Shown in pieces: positions 28,227-37,769 of a stretch of 64,000 nt of DNA (its first letter is position 1; each line of letters opens with the position of its first letter). The notes below the pieces were generated by a model, which did no database searches, was not told the DNA's origin, and saw only the letters and a program-made list of their open reading frames with translations. This stretch comes from Methanosarcina barkeri MS. Lineage in GTDB: Archaea; Halobacteriota; Methanosarcinia; Methanosarcinales; Methanosarcinaceae. Position numbers and translations under genes: made by a program. The DNA lies in the NCBI RefSeq assembly GCF_000970025.1, contig NZ_CP009528.1:4327168-4391167 (forward strand). The letters run 5' to 3'.

Positions 28227-28852
28227 TTTGGACCGCTTTTTTAAATTTTTAGCCAGTTTTTGAAATTGTAAGAAGAGCCTATGAAGATTCTGTATTCTCT
28301 TCAAATTTAATGGATATTCAACCACAGAAAAATATAATCGTAGTTCATTGGTTATCGGTTAAGGAATTTGCTTGCCTGAAAGCTATCGATTTTGCATGAG
28401 AAGACGTCCTTAAATTTTGGTCTCTTTAAATGAAATCAATACCCTGTTCCAGCTCAGAATTTATTAAAATATTTAACAAATGCTGAGAAAATTGACGCAA
28501 TTGATCACGATTCTTCACTTAACCGAAGACGCATGATAGTTATTACAAAAAGGAACGTCGTTGCAGGAAATAAAATAGGAACAAGAAATTGGTTTATGTA
28601 TACATATTGGAATATTTACATGAACAAAGATCAGTCTTGTAAATTCAGCATTTTTCAGACTTAAATAAGTAAACTCAATATGCTTATTTAAGTTCAGTAT
28701 AAAATTCTTTTTTTAAAACCGAAAATAAGGATTAACTGTTCAATAATAGTTTTATAACTTTTGATAAAACTAGAACTTTAAGGACGTTCTAACACTTTGT
28801 GTGGAGAGTAGGTATACTCTCCGACACATATGTTATATTTTTGCTGAATAAT
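28227..28852. other. Intergenic, no gene seen
   Basis: AT-rich stretch between the shared upstream region and the end of the repeat-protein gene. No coding frame or clear terminator hairpin was found. Confidence 0.5.
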
Positions 28853-30709
28853 TTATTTACATTCTTCTGTTGAATTTTCTGTTGAGGTATCTGCAGCATT
28901 GTCACATGTTTTGTCTTCTGTTGAGGTATCTGCAGCATTGTCACATGTTTTGTCTTCTGTTGAGGTATCTGCAGCATTGTCACATGTTTTGTCTTCTGTT
29001 GAAGTTTCTGTTGAGGTATCTACAACTTTGTTACATGTTTTGTCTTCTGTTGAAGTTTCTGTTGAGGTATCTACAACTTTGTTACATGTCTGTTCTTCTG
29101 TTGAAGTTTCTGTTGAGGTATCTACAGCTTTGTTACATGTCTGTTCTTCTGTTGAAGTTTCTGCAGCATTGTCACATGTTTTGTCTTCTGTTGAAGTTTC
29201 TGCAGCATTGTCACATGTTTTGTCTTCTGTTGAAGTTTCTGCAGCATTGTCACATGTTTTGCCTTCTGTTGAAGTTTCTGCAGCATTGTCACATGTTTTG
29301 TCTTCTGTTGAAGTTTCTGTTGAGGTATCTGCAGCATTGTCACATGTTTTGTCTTCTGTTGAAGTTTCTGTTGAGGTATCTGCAGCATTGTCACATGTTT
29401 TGTCTTCTGTTGAGGTATCTGCAGCATTGTCACATGTTTTGTCTTCTGTTGAAGTTTCTGCAGCATTGCCACATGTTTTGTCTTCTGTTGAAGTTTCTGC
29501 AGCATTGTCACATGTTTTGTCTTCTGTTGAAGTTTCTGCAGCATTGCCACATGTTTTGTCTTCTGTTGAAGTTTCTGTTGAGGTATCTACAGCTTTGTTA
29601 CATGTTTTGTCTTCTGTTGAGGTATCTGCAGCATTGTCACATGTTTTGTCTTCTGTTGAGGTATCTACAGCTTTGTTACATGTCTGTTCTTCTGTTGAGG
29701 TATCTGCAGCATTGTCACATGTTTTGTCTTCTGTTGAAGTTTCTGCAGCATTGCCACATGTTTTGTCTTCTGTTGAGGTATCTGCAGCATTGTCACATGT
29801 TTTGTCTTCTGTTGAAGTTTCTGTTGAGGTATCTACAGCTTTGTTACATGTTTTGTCTTCTGTTGAGGTATCTGCAGCATTGTCACATGTTTTGTCTTCT
29901 GTTGAAGTTTCTGCAGCATTGCCACATGTTTTGTCTTCTGTTGAAGTTTCTGTTGAAGTTTCTGCAGCATTGTCACATGTTTTGTCTTCTGTTGAGGTAT
30001 CTGCAGCATTGTCACATGTTTTGTCTTCTGTTGAAGTTTCTGCAGCATTGCCACATGTTTTGTCTTCTGTTGAGGTATCTGCAGCATTGTCACATGTTTT
30101 GCCTTCTGTTGAAGTTTCTGCAGCATTGTCACATGTTTTGTCTTCTGTTGAAGTTTCTGCAGCATTGTCACATGTTTTGTCTTCTGTTGAAGTTTCTGCA
30201 GCATTGCCACATGTTTTGTCTTCTGTTGAAGTTTCTGTTGAGGTATCTACAGCTTTGTTACATGTTTTTTCAATAGAAGTGCAGCCACATAAGTCAGAGC
30301 TACAATTTGTTGAGCTACAATTTACGAAGCTGCAATTTGCTAAGCTACAATTTGTTAAGCTACAATTTGCTAAACTACAATTTGCTTGCTCACAGTCTGT
30401 AACGGACTCGTAACTACAAGATGTACATTCCTTGTTACAATCTTTGTTCTGTTTTCCATCTACAATAGGAACGCAGCCACATAAGTCAGAGCTACAATTT
30501 GTTGAGCTACAATTTACGAAGCTACAATTTACTAAGCTGCAATTTGTTAAGCTACAATTTGCGAAGCTACAATTTGCTTGCTCACAGTCTATTGCAGACT
30601 TTACAGAATTATCACAGGAAGATGCTCCTGCGGTAATTGAAGTTGAGATCATTAATATAAACAAAATAGATCCCATAATTTTTGCAATTGATTTGCCATT
30701 AGAATTCAT
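28853..30709 (-). CDS. Secreted repeat protein: N-C-S pentapeptide-like blocks and 33 Cys-Thr-Glu repeats
   Basis: A 618-residue protein with a signal peptide (KIMGSILFILMISTSITAGA) and GAGG before the ATG. Residues about 43-75 and 103-135 are two copies of a block of five-residue steps (ANCSF, ANCSL, TNCSL, VNCSF), like pentapeptide repeats with Cys at the inward position. Each NCS is also an N-glycosylation sequon. The two blocks are near-identical in DNA (30285-30400 and 30473-30590). From about residue 142 to the end run some 33 repeats of TCDNAAETSTEDK, with variants GN and NK, some lengthened by TSTE to 17 residues. Every repeat has one Cys and is acidic and Thr-rich, suggesting a disulfide-linked or glycosylated extracellular rod. 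No known family was recognised. Antisense frames stay open only because the repeat unit lacks stops. Confidence 0.8.
   Translation of the reverse strand: MNSNGKSIAKIMGSILFILMISTSITAGASSCDNSVKSAIDCEQANCSFANCSLTNCSLVNCSFVNCSSTNCSSDLCGCVPIVDGKQNKDCNKECTSCSYESVTDCEQANCSLANCSLTNCSLANCSFVNCSSTNCSSDLCGCTSIEKTCNKAVDTSTETSTEDKTCGNAAETSTEDKTCDNAAETSTEDKTCDNAAETSTEGKTCDNAADTSTEDKTCGNAAETSTEDKTCDNAADTSTEDKTCDNAAETSTETSTEDKTCGNAAETSTEDKTCDNAADTSTEDKTCNKAVDTSTETSTEDKTCDNAADTSTEDKTCGNAAETSTEDKTCDNAADTSTEEQTCNKAVDTSTEDKTCDNAADTSTEDKTCNKAVDTSTETSTEDKTCGNAAETSTEDKTCDNAAETSTEDKTCGNAAETSTEDKTCDNAADTSTEDKTCDNAADTSTETSTEDKTCDNAADTSTETSTEDKTCDNAAETSTEGKTCDNAAETSTEDKTCDNAAETSTEDKTCDNAAETSTEEQTCNKAVDTSTETSTEEQTCNKVVDTSTETSTEDKTCNKVVDTSTETSTEDKTCDNAADTSTEDKTCDNAADTSTEDKTCDNAADTSTENSTEECK
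28860..30268. repeat. Minisatellite of 39-bp and 51-bp units
   Basis: About 33 copies of a 39-bp unit, some extended by 12 bp. Both lengths are multiples of three, so gain or loss of units keeps the reading frame. Copies differ only at a few positions (GCATTGTCA versus GCATTGCCA, GAGGTATCT versus GAAGTTTCT), and the order of variants suggests higher-order duplications. Confidence 0.9.
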
Positions 30710-31135
30710 TTTATTCCTCTAGTTCCTCTGATCTTGTTCATCTAACTCAAGAAGATCCGGAACTAAAATTCATCCTTTCAATTATATATATAACAATACT
30801 TACATTAAATACGTTATATAAAATTCACAAAAATGGATCTAATACTTCATAACCACTAATAAAGTGATAAAAATAAATTTAAAGCTTTATAATGCTTTAT
30901 TTACATTTTATAATTATTTACATATTGTAGAACTAAATATTAATTAATTTTATTAAATTTTGATGTTGTTTAGTTCTGTTTAACCGCGTGTGTTTTTGAA
31001 ATTCTAAAATTGATATAATACATTAAATTTTTCAAAATTTTTTCTTTTCATTTTTTTATTGAACGCGATCACAAAGTGCTTAAAATAGCTGGATTGATAG
31101 CTTTAATATATTTTAACGGCAACAATATCCAGCAG
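30710..31135. other. Divergent promoter region
   Basis: AT-rich gap between the repeat-protein gene and the a,c-diamide synthase gene. It contains the TATA-like element at 30782. No gene was found. Confidence 0.5.
30782..30793 (-). promoter_or_regulatory. TATA box of the repeat-protein gene
   Basis: TTATATATATAA lies about 73 bp upstream of the ATG at 30709. This would give a leader of about 45 nt that includes the GAGG ribosome site. Confidence 0.5.
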
Positions 31136-32455
31136 ATGACAAAAGGAATACTTATTGCAGGAACCCATAGTGGGGTCGGAAAAACGACAGTCTCCATGGG
31201 TATCATGGCTGCCCTTAAACACAGGCAGCTAAAGGTTCAGCCTTACAAGGTAGGGCCGGACTATATCGATCCTTCTCATCACACTGCAATTTGCGGGCGC
31301 CCTTCAAGAAACCTGGACACATACATAATGGGCACTGACGGAGTCGGGCAAACTGTGGCGCGGACTTCTGCAGATGCGGATATTGTGGTAGTAGAAGGAG
31401 TTATGGGACTCTTTGATGGAATTGATTCTACGGAAATTGCAAGTTCCGCGCATATTGCAAAAACCCTTAACCTACCGGTAATTCTGGTAATCAATGTGCA
31501 TGGTATGTCCAGGAGTACCGCTGCTCTTCTTAAGGGGTATTCTGAGTTCGATCCTGAAGTAAAGGTTGTGGGCGTTATCCTGAATCAGGTAGGCAGCCCA
31601 AGGCATGCGGAACTCGTAAGAAATTCACTTTCGGGTAACATTCCTATTGTAGGTATGATCCCAAGAAAGAAAGATATCGAGGTTCCCTCCAGACATCTCG
31701 GGCTGTACATGGCCCATGAAAAGGACTACAATACTGAGGAAATGGCGGCTTTTATTGAAGAAAATGTTGACCTTGATGCAGTGATCGAACTTGCTGAGCC
31801 TATTTCTGTTCCGGATATCAGACAGATCCAGAAATCCGAAGCAGACCTCAGGATAGGAGTTGCCAGGGACCCTGCTTTTTGCTTTTATTACCAGGATATG
31901 TTCGATGCCTTTAGGGATTATGGAGCTGAAGTCGAATTTTTCAGCCCAATGGCAGGAGAGCTTCCAGATGTGGATGGGATTTACTTTGGAGGCGGCTACC
32001 CTGAACTTTACGCAGAAGTCCTTGAGAAGTCAGAAACTACCAGAAAACTTAAAGGCCTTGCAGCTGACGGTTTGCCTATCTATGCAGAATGCGGTGGCCT
32101 TCTTTACCTCTGCGGGACATATGAAATCGATAACAGAACATATAAACTTGCAGATGTCGTGCCTGCAAACACACGTATGACAAACCGGCTTAAAGCCCTT
32201 GGGTATACTGAAGCTCGCCCTCTGGACAAAAACTTCTCTTCTCATAATATAAGAGGCCATGAATTCCATTACTCTATTACTGAATGCGATCGCGATGCAA
32301 AGTTTGCATACGAAATGCTGCGCGGAAAAGGTATACAGGATGGTTTTGATGGCATTATAGAGCACAACACCCTGGCAGGCTATATGCATTCTCACCCTGC
32401 TACCTTCCCGGTAGAAAAATTTGTGGAAAAATGCAGGAAATACCGAAGAAAGTAA
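31136..32455 (+). CDS. Cobyrinate or Ni-sirohydrochlorin a,c-diamide synthase
   Basis: ATP- and glutamine-dependent amidation of the a and c acetate side chains of a tetrapyrrole. The N-terminal half has the P-loop GTHSGVGKTTVSMGIM and YKVGPDYIDPSHH. The C-terminal class I glutaminase-like half has YFGGGYPELYAE, the nucleophile in IYAECGGLLYLCG, and GHEFHYS. In methanogens the same family serves cobamide (CbiA) and coenzyme F430 (CfbB) synthesis. No cfb or cbi neighbours are in the window, so the pathway is not decided. The frame opens at 31076, but ATG 31136 fits the family start. Confidence 0.9.
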   Translation: MTKGILIAGTHSGVGKTTVSMGIMAALKHRQLKVQPYKVGPDYIDPSHHTAICGRPSRNLDTYIMGTDGVGQTVARTSADADIVVVEGVMGLFDGIDSTEIASSAHIAKTLNLPVILVINVHGMSRSTAALLKGYSEFDPEVKVVGVILNQVGSPRHAELVRNSLSGNIPIVGMIPRKKDIEVPSRHLGLYMAHEKDYNTEEMAAFIEENVDLDAVIELAEPISVPDIRQIQKSEADLRIGVARDPAFCFYYQDMFDAFRDYGAEVEFFSPMAGELPDVDGIYFGGGYPELYAEVLEKSETTRKLKGLAADGLPIYAECGGLLYLCGTYEIDNRTYKLADVVPANTRMTNRLKALGYTEARPLDKNFSSHNIRGHEFHYSITECDRDAKFAYEMLRGKGIQDGFDGIIEHNTLAGYMHSHPATFPVEKFVEKCRKYRRK

Positions 32456-32491
32456 ATATTTTTTAGAATAAAGCACAGATTTAGGATCAGT

Positions 32492-32518
32492 ACAGTTGCT
32501 TGCAACGCAAGCAACTGT
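32492..32518 (+). terminator. Strong hairpin terminator
   Basis: ACAGTTGCTTGC and GCAAGCAACTGT form a perfect 12-bp stem with an AAC loop, followed by TAATTTTTATATATTT. It lies 37 bp after the stop codon of the a,c-diamide synthase. Confidence 0.85.
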
Positions 32519-32798
32519 TAATTTTTATATATTTATTAAAGGTGTTATCTAGAGTTTTCATTGAATTTTTTAACCGGACTATTGAAGTTTTCAACCGGAT
32601 AGTAGCATTTCCTTTTAGGTTTTGCTTAAAAGTTTTTTAGAAACGTTTTCAAAAATATTTATAAAATTTATAGTTATTTCCGTTCCGTTTCAATAGCATA
32701 ACAGCTTGGAATTTTACAACTTGGGATTTTAACTTTGTTTAGAGTTTTTATTAACCTTTAAGAAAAAACACTTTCAGCCTGTTAGGCTAGGATTAATA

Positions 32799-32957
32799 AT
32801 GTCCGAAGTAACTTACAAGTTCCAAGTAATTTTTGGCACGGAGAAGAATAAACTAGAAGAGAACGCACCAGAAGAGAATACACTTAAAGATAACTCAGTG
32901 CAAAAGAATACAATAGAAGAGGTATCATATTATTTACAAAAGGAGAAAATAAAATGA
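32799..32957 (+). CDS. Small protein, 52 residues, coupled to the VOC gene
   Basis: An ATG at 32799, with TAGGAT seven bases upstream, opens a 52-codon frame whose TGA overlaps the start of the next gene (ATGA at 32954). The product begins MSEVTYKFQVIFGTEK and continues as a Glu/Lys/Asn-rich, hydrophilic chain. The repeated GAAGAGAA pieces in the DNA may be simple-sequence duplications. Overlap with the next start suggests translational coupling. It could instead be a non-coding leader with an accidental frame. Confidence 0.45.
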   Translation: MSEVTYKFQVIFGTEKNKLEENAPEENTLKDNSVQKNTIEEVSYYLQKEKIK

Positions 32958-33418
32958 GATTTATATGCCCACTTATTGTTGTGAATAATATAGAGACTTC
33001 CAGAAGCTTTTACGAAAACGTCCTTAATCAAAAGGTACAGTGCGATTTCGGTGAGAATGTATCATTTGAAGGCTGCTTTGCTATACACTTGAAATCACAT
33101 TTTTCAGATTTGATAAATATAAACAAAAATGATATTGTTCAAAAATCAAATAATTCTGAACTGTATTTTGAAGAAGACGATCTGGATAATTTCCTTCAAA
33201 AGCTAAAAGGTATTGACTCCATCGAATATGTGCATGAACTAAAAGAGCAGCCATGGGGTCAGCGAGTTATCAGATTTTATGATCCTGATATGCACATTGT
33301 CGAGGTTGGCGAACCTATGGAAAGCGTAGTAAAAAGGTTCTTGAGTAAAGGCTTATCAATTGAAGAAACCATAAAACGCACTCTAATGCCAGAGGAATTT
33401 GTCAGACAATGTTTGTAG
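32954..33418 (+). CDS. VOC (glyoxalase/bleomycin-resistance) family protein
   Basis: A 154-residue protein with the βαβββ pattern of the vicinal-oxygen-chelate fold: FICPLIVVNNIETSRSFYEN at the start and VIRFYDPDMHIVEVGEP in the second half, where H and E are the usual metal ligands. The C-terminal 35 residues (VVKRFLSKGLSIEETIKRT) form an extra helical extension. The reaction cannot be predicted. AAAAGGAG precedes the ATG. Confidence 0.85.
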   Translation: MRFICPLIVVNNIETSRSFYENVLNQKVQCDFGENVSFEGCFAIHLKSHFSDLININKNDIVQKSNNSELYFEEDDLDNFLQKLKGIDSIEYVHELKEQPWGQRVIRFYDPDMHIVEVGEPMESVVKRFLSKGLSIEETIKRTLMPEEFVRQCL

Positions 33419-33927
33419 ATAAATAAACTAGTTTTAAAATCAAAATTACGAGTTGGCAGTGAAAAATTTCGTTCTCAACTACGTAACTGGAGTACTAAAA
33501 GCCTTATTTTACAAAGAAGCGATGGTACAGAGGTTTAAACGAAAATAAAAAGGGCGAGCGTTCACTTCATCTCATACCTAAACGCTGGAGTATTCGTAAC
33601 CTTCCGCGCTCCCGATGTAATAATATTACTAATTTACAGTACTTAGCAAAAGTTATTATAGGTTTTGATGAATACCATCTTTAAACCTTTGACAATCCAC
33701 TCCTGTTGATCTTTTTGTAAAGTTGGAGAAGTACTACTTTTCCCGATTAATCTGAGTTCAAATACTGGCTTTCTAAATATTAAAAACATAAATTTATCCT
33801 GACTTCCTTCAATTAGGTTTCAATAATCTTCAAATAAGTCGGTATTGTTTTCAGATTAAGTTCGCACAATGATTTGTACTTTGTACTTAATCGAGTTTAT
33901 GCACAGGTTTTTAGGAAGGAATTAAAA
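33419..33927. other. Intergenic, no gene seen
   Basis: A GC-richer patch near 33555-33620 (GGGCGAGCG, later CGCGCTCCC) might form a structured RNA, but the pairing is imperfect and no terminator or promoter frames it. Confidence 0.4.
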
Positions 33928-35361
33928 ATGGCTTTGAAACCCAGAATTACAGAATCTCCTCAGGTTCGCTTGATTGACCTTAAGTCAAAACCTTTCTTTA
34001 TTGTAGCTTCCGTAGAGGTTGGAAACACTACAACCAAATGTATTCTTACAGCTACCAATATGGAAACTGCAAGAACTCATATTATAAATAAGGTCGTACG
34101 GATGACCAGAGATGTCCGTCCCCCTAAACCAGGAGAAGTCGTATTCGGAAGGACACTTACCGGTGTGGAACTCACTCGTGAATCCGTTGCAGAACTGGTA
34201 CGTGGAACCCTGACCGAATCAATGGAAAAAGCAAGTCTGGATATAAAAACCGATCTGGACTTTGTGGTTCGTTCCACTGGAGTTGTTGCAGGTTTTGATT
34301 CTCCAGAGGAAGTGGGTGAGTTTATTAAAGCTCTGGCAGATGGCTGCCTGATGGCAGGAGTTCCCCCGAAAAACATGACCCCACCAATGTCTGTTTCAAA
34401 TATTCCCAAAAAATTCCAGAAATACAGTAAACTGGAAAAAGTAATTTTTGATGGGGCTGTAGCCGGTGTACTACCTCCTATAGGTTCTACTGGCGTCGAA
34501 ATCGTTGCAAATGAGATGGAAGGAGAGCTTGCAACTGCAGGGATTAAGGAAGCAGCCAAACTTACAGATGTTGATTTCAGGAACCCCTGTATCTCAATCG
34601 ATTTTGGGACAACCCTTGATGGCAGGATCACAAATTCAGATCAACCGTATGCAAAAACAGTGGGTAACTTCTGTGGCTATGCCGGGGCAATTCCTGACGC
34701 AATTATTCGGGGTTCGAAAATTGTGGACTCAAAAGTAGGAACTGCTCTCGAAGTTTTTGAAAAAGAAAAACCACCTTCTTTCTTTACTTTAAAGATGAAG
34801 GCTAAAGCGATTGAAGCGTATACAAAGCGCATTCATGAACTTATTATTATAGAACAGGTTACAGGGAACAGAACTAGATACGGAAGTGTGCCTGTAAGGC
34901 CTGATGCAGCTGACCAGCTAGGCGTGACACTTATAGGTTGCGATGTAGGAGTAAACGGTTCCGACATGGGTAAACTTAGTGCCATAGGCATGGAAATCTG
35001 TAAAACTCACGGGCTTCAGGTTGTTTCTGCTGTCATTGATGAGGTTATGGCAGACGTGGTTTGCAGGTTGATTAAAGTTGCAAAAGAAGCAAACCTTGTT
35101 TTTGAGGATACAACTATAGGGATTACTGGCAGGGCAGGGATTACAGGGAACAAACCCAAACTGATCTTGAAATGCCTGGAAAATCTGAATATTGCTCCGA
35201 AAATCGATGAGAGAGTAGTCTTCGTAGACGACGGACTTGCCAGAGGAGCAGCCGTAATGGCTCGGTGTATGAATTCTCTTGGTTCGCCGCAAAACCCTCT
35301 GGGCGGTAGACACGGTGGAAAATGTATTCTTGCACAGAGAATAAAATTACAGGATAAATGA
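33928..35361 (+). CDS. Methanogenesis marker protein 14 (DUF2114)
   Basis: A 477-residue protein with an actin-like (ASKHA) ATPase pattern: VEVGNTTTKCILTATNM near the start, a second phosphate loop SIDFGTTLDGRI, and IGCDVGVNGSDMGKLSAIG and FVDDGLARGAAVMARC further on. The family is found across methanogens and its function is unknown. The ATG at 33928 has AGGAAGGA upstream. The frame opens 18 codons earlier without a ribosome site. The stop codon lies in a 22-bp tandem repeat. Confidence 0.9.
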   Translation: MALKPRITESPQVRLIDLKSKPFFIVASVEVGNTTTKCILTATNMETARTHIINKVVRMTRDVRPPKPGEVVFGRTLTGVELTRESVAELVRGTLTESMEKASLDIKTDLDFVVRSTGVVAGFDSPEEVGEFIKALADGCLMAGVPPKNMTPPMSVSNIPKKFQKYSKLEKVIFDGAVAGVLPPIGSTGVEIVANEMEGELATAGIKEAAKLTDVDFRNPCISIDFGTTLDGRITNSDQPYAKTVGNFCGYAGAIPDAIIRGSKIVDSKVGTALEVFEKEKPPSFFTLKMKAKAIEAYTKRIHELIIIEQVTGNRTRYGSVPVRPDAADQLGVTLIGCDVGVNGSDMGKLSAIGMEICKTHGLQVVSAVIDEVMADVVCRLIKVAKEANLVFEDTTIGITGRAGITGNKPKLILKCLENLNIAPKIDERVVFVDDGLARGAAVMARCMNSLGSPQNPLGGRHGGKCILAQRIKLQDK

Positions 35362-35409
35362 TCTCAAATTACAGAAAAGATGACCTCAAATTACAGGAAA
35401 AATGACCTT
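35344..35409 (+). repeat. 22-bp tandem repeat across the stop codon
   Basis: Three copies of AAATTACAGGAAAAATGACCTC-like units. The first contains the marker-14 stop codon (TGA, 35359-35361), and each later copy carries its own TGA. Confidence 0.8.
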
Positions 35410-35494
35410 AAAATGCTGGAAATCCGGAAAATATTTTAGACGTGGAAAAAATCAAAATATTAAAAGAGAAGATTTTTAAATGCAGCAAGAGGGA

Positions 35495-35821
35495 TTAACC
35501 TCCTGCTCCTCCACCACCGGCTTTTCCAAGGTCGAAAGCCTGCATTGTTTCTCTCTCTTTTCTGAATCTTTCTTCCAGTTCCTCGGCTGTAAACTCTCTT
35601 TCTTCTTTCTTTTCTGTAGTTTTAATTTCAGTTAGTTCCAGGTTTTCTTCCCTGTACCATAGATCTGTACTTTCGAGCAGAACCCATACCTTTCCCTGCT
35701 CGTCCTTTTTAATCTCAGTTACGCGGCTGACCGTATCACTGTTTACGTATTTGACGGCATCTCCCGCTTTAATGGGTTTTTTATTTCGCCCTACTGCTGT
35801 GATTACTTCAGCATCAGCCAT
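35495..35821 (-). CDS. DUF2098-type small protein
   Basis: A 108-residue protein. Residues about 15-65 (IKAGDAVKYVNSDTVSRVTE, VWVLLESTDLWYREENLEL) form a small β-barrel-like domain matching the archaeal DUF2098 family as I know it. A charged helical tail ends in a Gly-rich AGGGGAGG. GAGGT lies six bases before the ATG at 35821, and the frame opens 15 codons earlier. Function unknown. Confidence 0.72.
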   Translation of the reverse strand: MADAEVITAVGRNKKPIKAGDAVKYVNSDTVSRVTEIKKDEQGKVWVLLESTDLWYREENLELTEIKTTEKKEEREFTAEELEERFRKERETMQAFDLGKAGGGGAGG

Positions 35822-36122
35822 GATCTTACCTCGAAAGCTTCCAAGAAGCTGGTATTTCAGCCCCAAACGTCCTTTATTGAATTTTGCTGCTTATAGGTTA
35901 TTCAGGCCCTCTAATAAAGTTTATGTGAATTAAGCTCTGGGAATGGTTCGGTAAAACCTTTAAGAAAAAGTTTTATCAAAAACTTTTAAGAAAAAAATTT
36001 TATCAAAAACTTCGTGGAAAATATTTTGGATTGAACTTTTGGAAGTCTCTAAGATCAGAGCTTTTTCTAAAGACTTCCAGGGTTCAAAAATATAGGGCTG
36101 GTCTATTTCGTCCTCCCTATTT
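35822..36122. other. Intergenic with repeats and a possible hairpin
   Basis: A roughly 28-bp unit (TTTAAGAAAAAGTTTTATCA and variants) is duplicated at about 35960-36010. GGAAGTCT (36041-36048) and AGACTTCC (36071-36078) could close a hairpin with a 22-nt loop downstream of mptA. Confidence 0.45.
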
Positions 36123-37082
36123 TTAACAGTGATTAATTTCCGACCTGAGATCTCCCATCAGTGCAACTCTTTCGGCATAAGCATTGTGTCTGTGAATGCT
36201 TTCCTCATTGGTTTGCTTGATGGTAATTACTGCATTATCAGGAAGGTTGGGAAACTCTTTTACTACGTTGTCTGCCATGGTTCTTACACAATCTTCCACA
36301 AATTTTGGGTTCATATGTGCAGTTTCCACAACGACCTTTTCGTCTGCGCGTTTCAAGACCTCATACACACTGGAACTCATAGAGTGATCAATAATGCTGA
36401 TGATGCTTTCAAGGGAAACATCAAAATCATGTGCTACCTTGATTGATATAATTCCTCTTCCTCGCTGGTTATGGGTAGCCATGGGAACCCTTTCCAGGAA
36501 TTTTACAATCGTATCATTATCGACTCCAAGTTTGGAAAGCTCATTTGCAGCTTTATCTCGCATAATCTCCTGAGCACAGGGGCAGGCTGTCATTCCTACA
36601 ACTTCGGCACCTATCAATTTTTTTACATCAAAATAGTCATCATCGCCCTGTCCTCTTACAGCTGATGCTTCAGCAAAGATATTCACTACTTCCTGGCATT
36701 TGATCCCGGTAGCAGGGGATGCACGCCTTATCATATATTCGCTTGTCATCCGAACTTCGGCCTGATTGGCGTATTCATGTCTGCCAAGCAAGTTGTGTGC
36801 GATATCACTGCAAAGCTGCTCAAGTTCGTATACGGGCATACTGAGTATTTTTTCCAGTACCTCATCTACAGCTTCGAAGTTCCTTGAAAGATTTGCTCCC
36901 TTTCGGTCCGAGGGCAGGTCAACAAAAACGTCAAAAGTTGAAATAAGTACGATAGGACGTTTGTCTTTTCGCTTGATTTCAACGAGTTTTTTAACATTTG
37001 TTACCCCGACACGGGTAAGGTTTATAGCTATACTTGGTTTGCTGGCCTGGACGTCCGGGAGGTTGAAAGTGCAATGTTCCAT
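36123..37082 (-). CDS. mptA: GTP cyclohydrolase MptA
   Basis: Converts GTP to 7,8-dihydroneopterin 2',3'-cyclic phosphate, the first step of tetrahydromethanopterin synthesis. It belongs to the FolE2-type family: [20 protein letters not shown] at the start, [13 protein letters not shown] with the metal-binding Cys, [10 protein letters not shown], and [16 protein letters not shown] at the end. Full length (319 residues). It stands alone on the minus strand, divergent from MC1. Confidence 0.92.
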   Translation of the reverse strand: MEHCTFNLPDVQASKPSIAINLTRVGVTNVKKLVEIKRKDKRPIVLISTFDVFVDLPSDRKGANLSRNFEAVDEVLEKILSMPVYELEQLCSDIAHNLLGRHEYANQAEVRMTSEYMIRRASPATGIKCQEVVNIFAEASAVRGQGDDDYFDVKKLIGAEVVGMTACPCAQEIMRDKAANELSKLGVDNDTIVKFLERVPMATHNQRGRGIISIKVAHDFDVSLESIISIIDHSMSSSVYEVLKRADEKVVVETAHMNPKFVEDCVRTMADNVVKEFPNLPDNAVITIKQTNEESIHRHNAYAERVALMGDLRSEINHC

Positions 37083-37427
37083 AATTAACCAGATCCATAA
37101 AAAGATGAATGTTTGATTTTGTAAAATGAATCTTGATAAACATGCAATTTTATTCCATTTGGAAAAATATAATGATCATAAGGAGTTATAGCATGTAAAG
37201 TTTGTGCTTTTAGGGGAGTTTTCGAAATACACAATAAAACTTAAATTTCTGAATTTTCCAAAACTGATTTCCTAAAACATATTTTGGACTGCATTTCTAA
37301 CAAGATATAATTATTTAAATATTTCCCATTTTGCCAACAATATTGAAAAATTTAGTATATATACTACTCGCTAATTGAGGTGAATTTCGCATAAAACAAT
37401 AACTACAGGCAACATCCTGAAGAAAGA
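37083..37427. other. Divergent intergenic region
   Basis: AT-rich region between mptA and MC1. It contains no gene. The MC1 promoter lies at its end. Confidence 0.55.
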
Positions 37428-37439
37428 TTTTATATACTT
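37428..37439 (+). promoter_or_regulatory. TATA box of the MC1 gene
   Basis: TTTTATATACTT with an upstream purine-rich AGAAAGA (BRE-like) lies 57 bp before the MC1 ATG. This predicts a leader of about 30 nt that contains the GAGGTG site. Confidence 0.65.
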
Positions 37440-37484
37440 TAAAACGTAATCAGTGTCTAGCAATACATTTGCGAGGTGACCTTT

Positions 37485-37769
37485 ATGTCCAACACAAGAA
37501 ATTTTGTTTTACGAGACGAAGAAGGCAATGAGCACGGCGTTTTCACAGGAAAACAGCCTCGACAGGCTGCCTTGAAAGCTGCAAATAGGGGCGATGGGAC
37601 TAAATCCAATCCAGATGTCATCCGCCTCAGAGAACGCGGGACAAAGAAGGTGCACGTTTTCAAGGCATGGAAGGAAATGGTTGAAGCTCCTAAAAACAGG
37701 CCTGACTGGATGCCCGAGAAAATCAGCAAGCCCTTTGTCAAGAAAGAAAAAATAGAAAAAATAGAATAA
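37485..37769 (+). CDS. Chromosomal protein MC1
   Basis: A 94-residue basic, DNA-bending architectural protein of Methanosarcina. FVLRDEEGNEHGVFTGKQPR, ALKAANRGDG and VHVFKAWKEM are the family's core. The C-terminal third, rich in Lys and Pro, is typical. GAGGTG lies before the ATG at 37485, and the frame opens three codons earlier at GTG. A strong TATA box suggests high expression. Confidence 0.96.
   Translation: MSNTRNFVLRDEEGNEHGVFTGKQPRQAALKAANRGDGTKSNPDVIRLRERGTKKVHVFKAWKEMVEAPKNRPDWMPEKISKPFVKKEKIEKIE

Noticed and set aside
28870-30413. Long plus-strand open frames (468 and 504 codons) across the minisatellite
   Set aside because: They exist because the 39-bp unit lacks stop codons on that strand. 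There is no signal peptide, ribosome site or sensible composition, and the minus-strand frame has all of these.
33555-33620. Structured RNA in the gap before methanogenesis marker 14
   Set aside because: The GC-richer patch pairs only imperfectly, and no promoter or terminator frames it.
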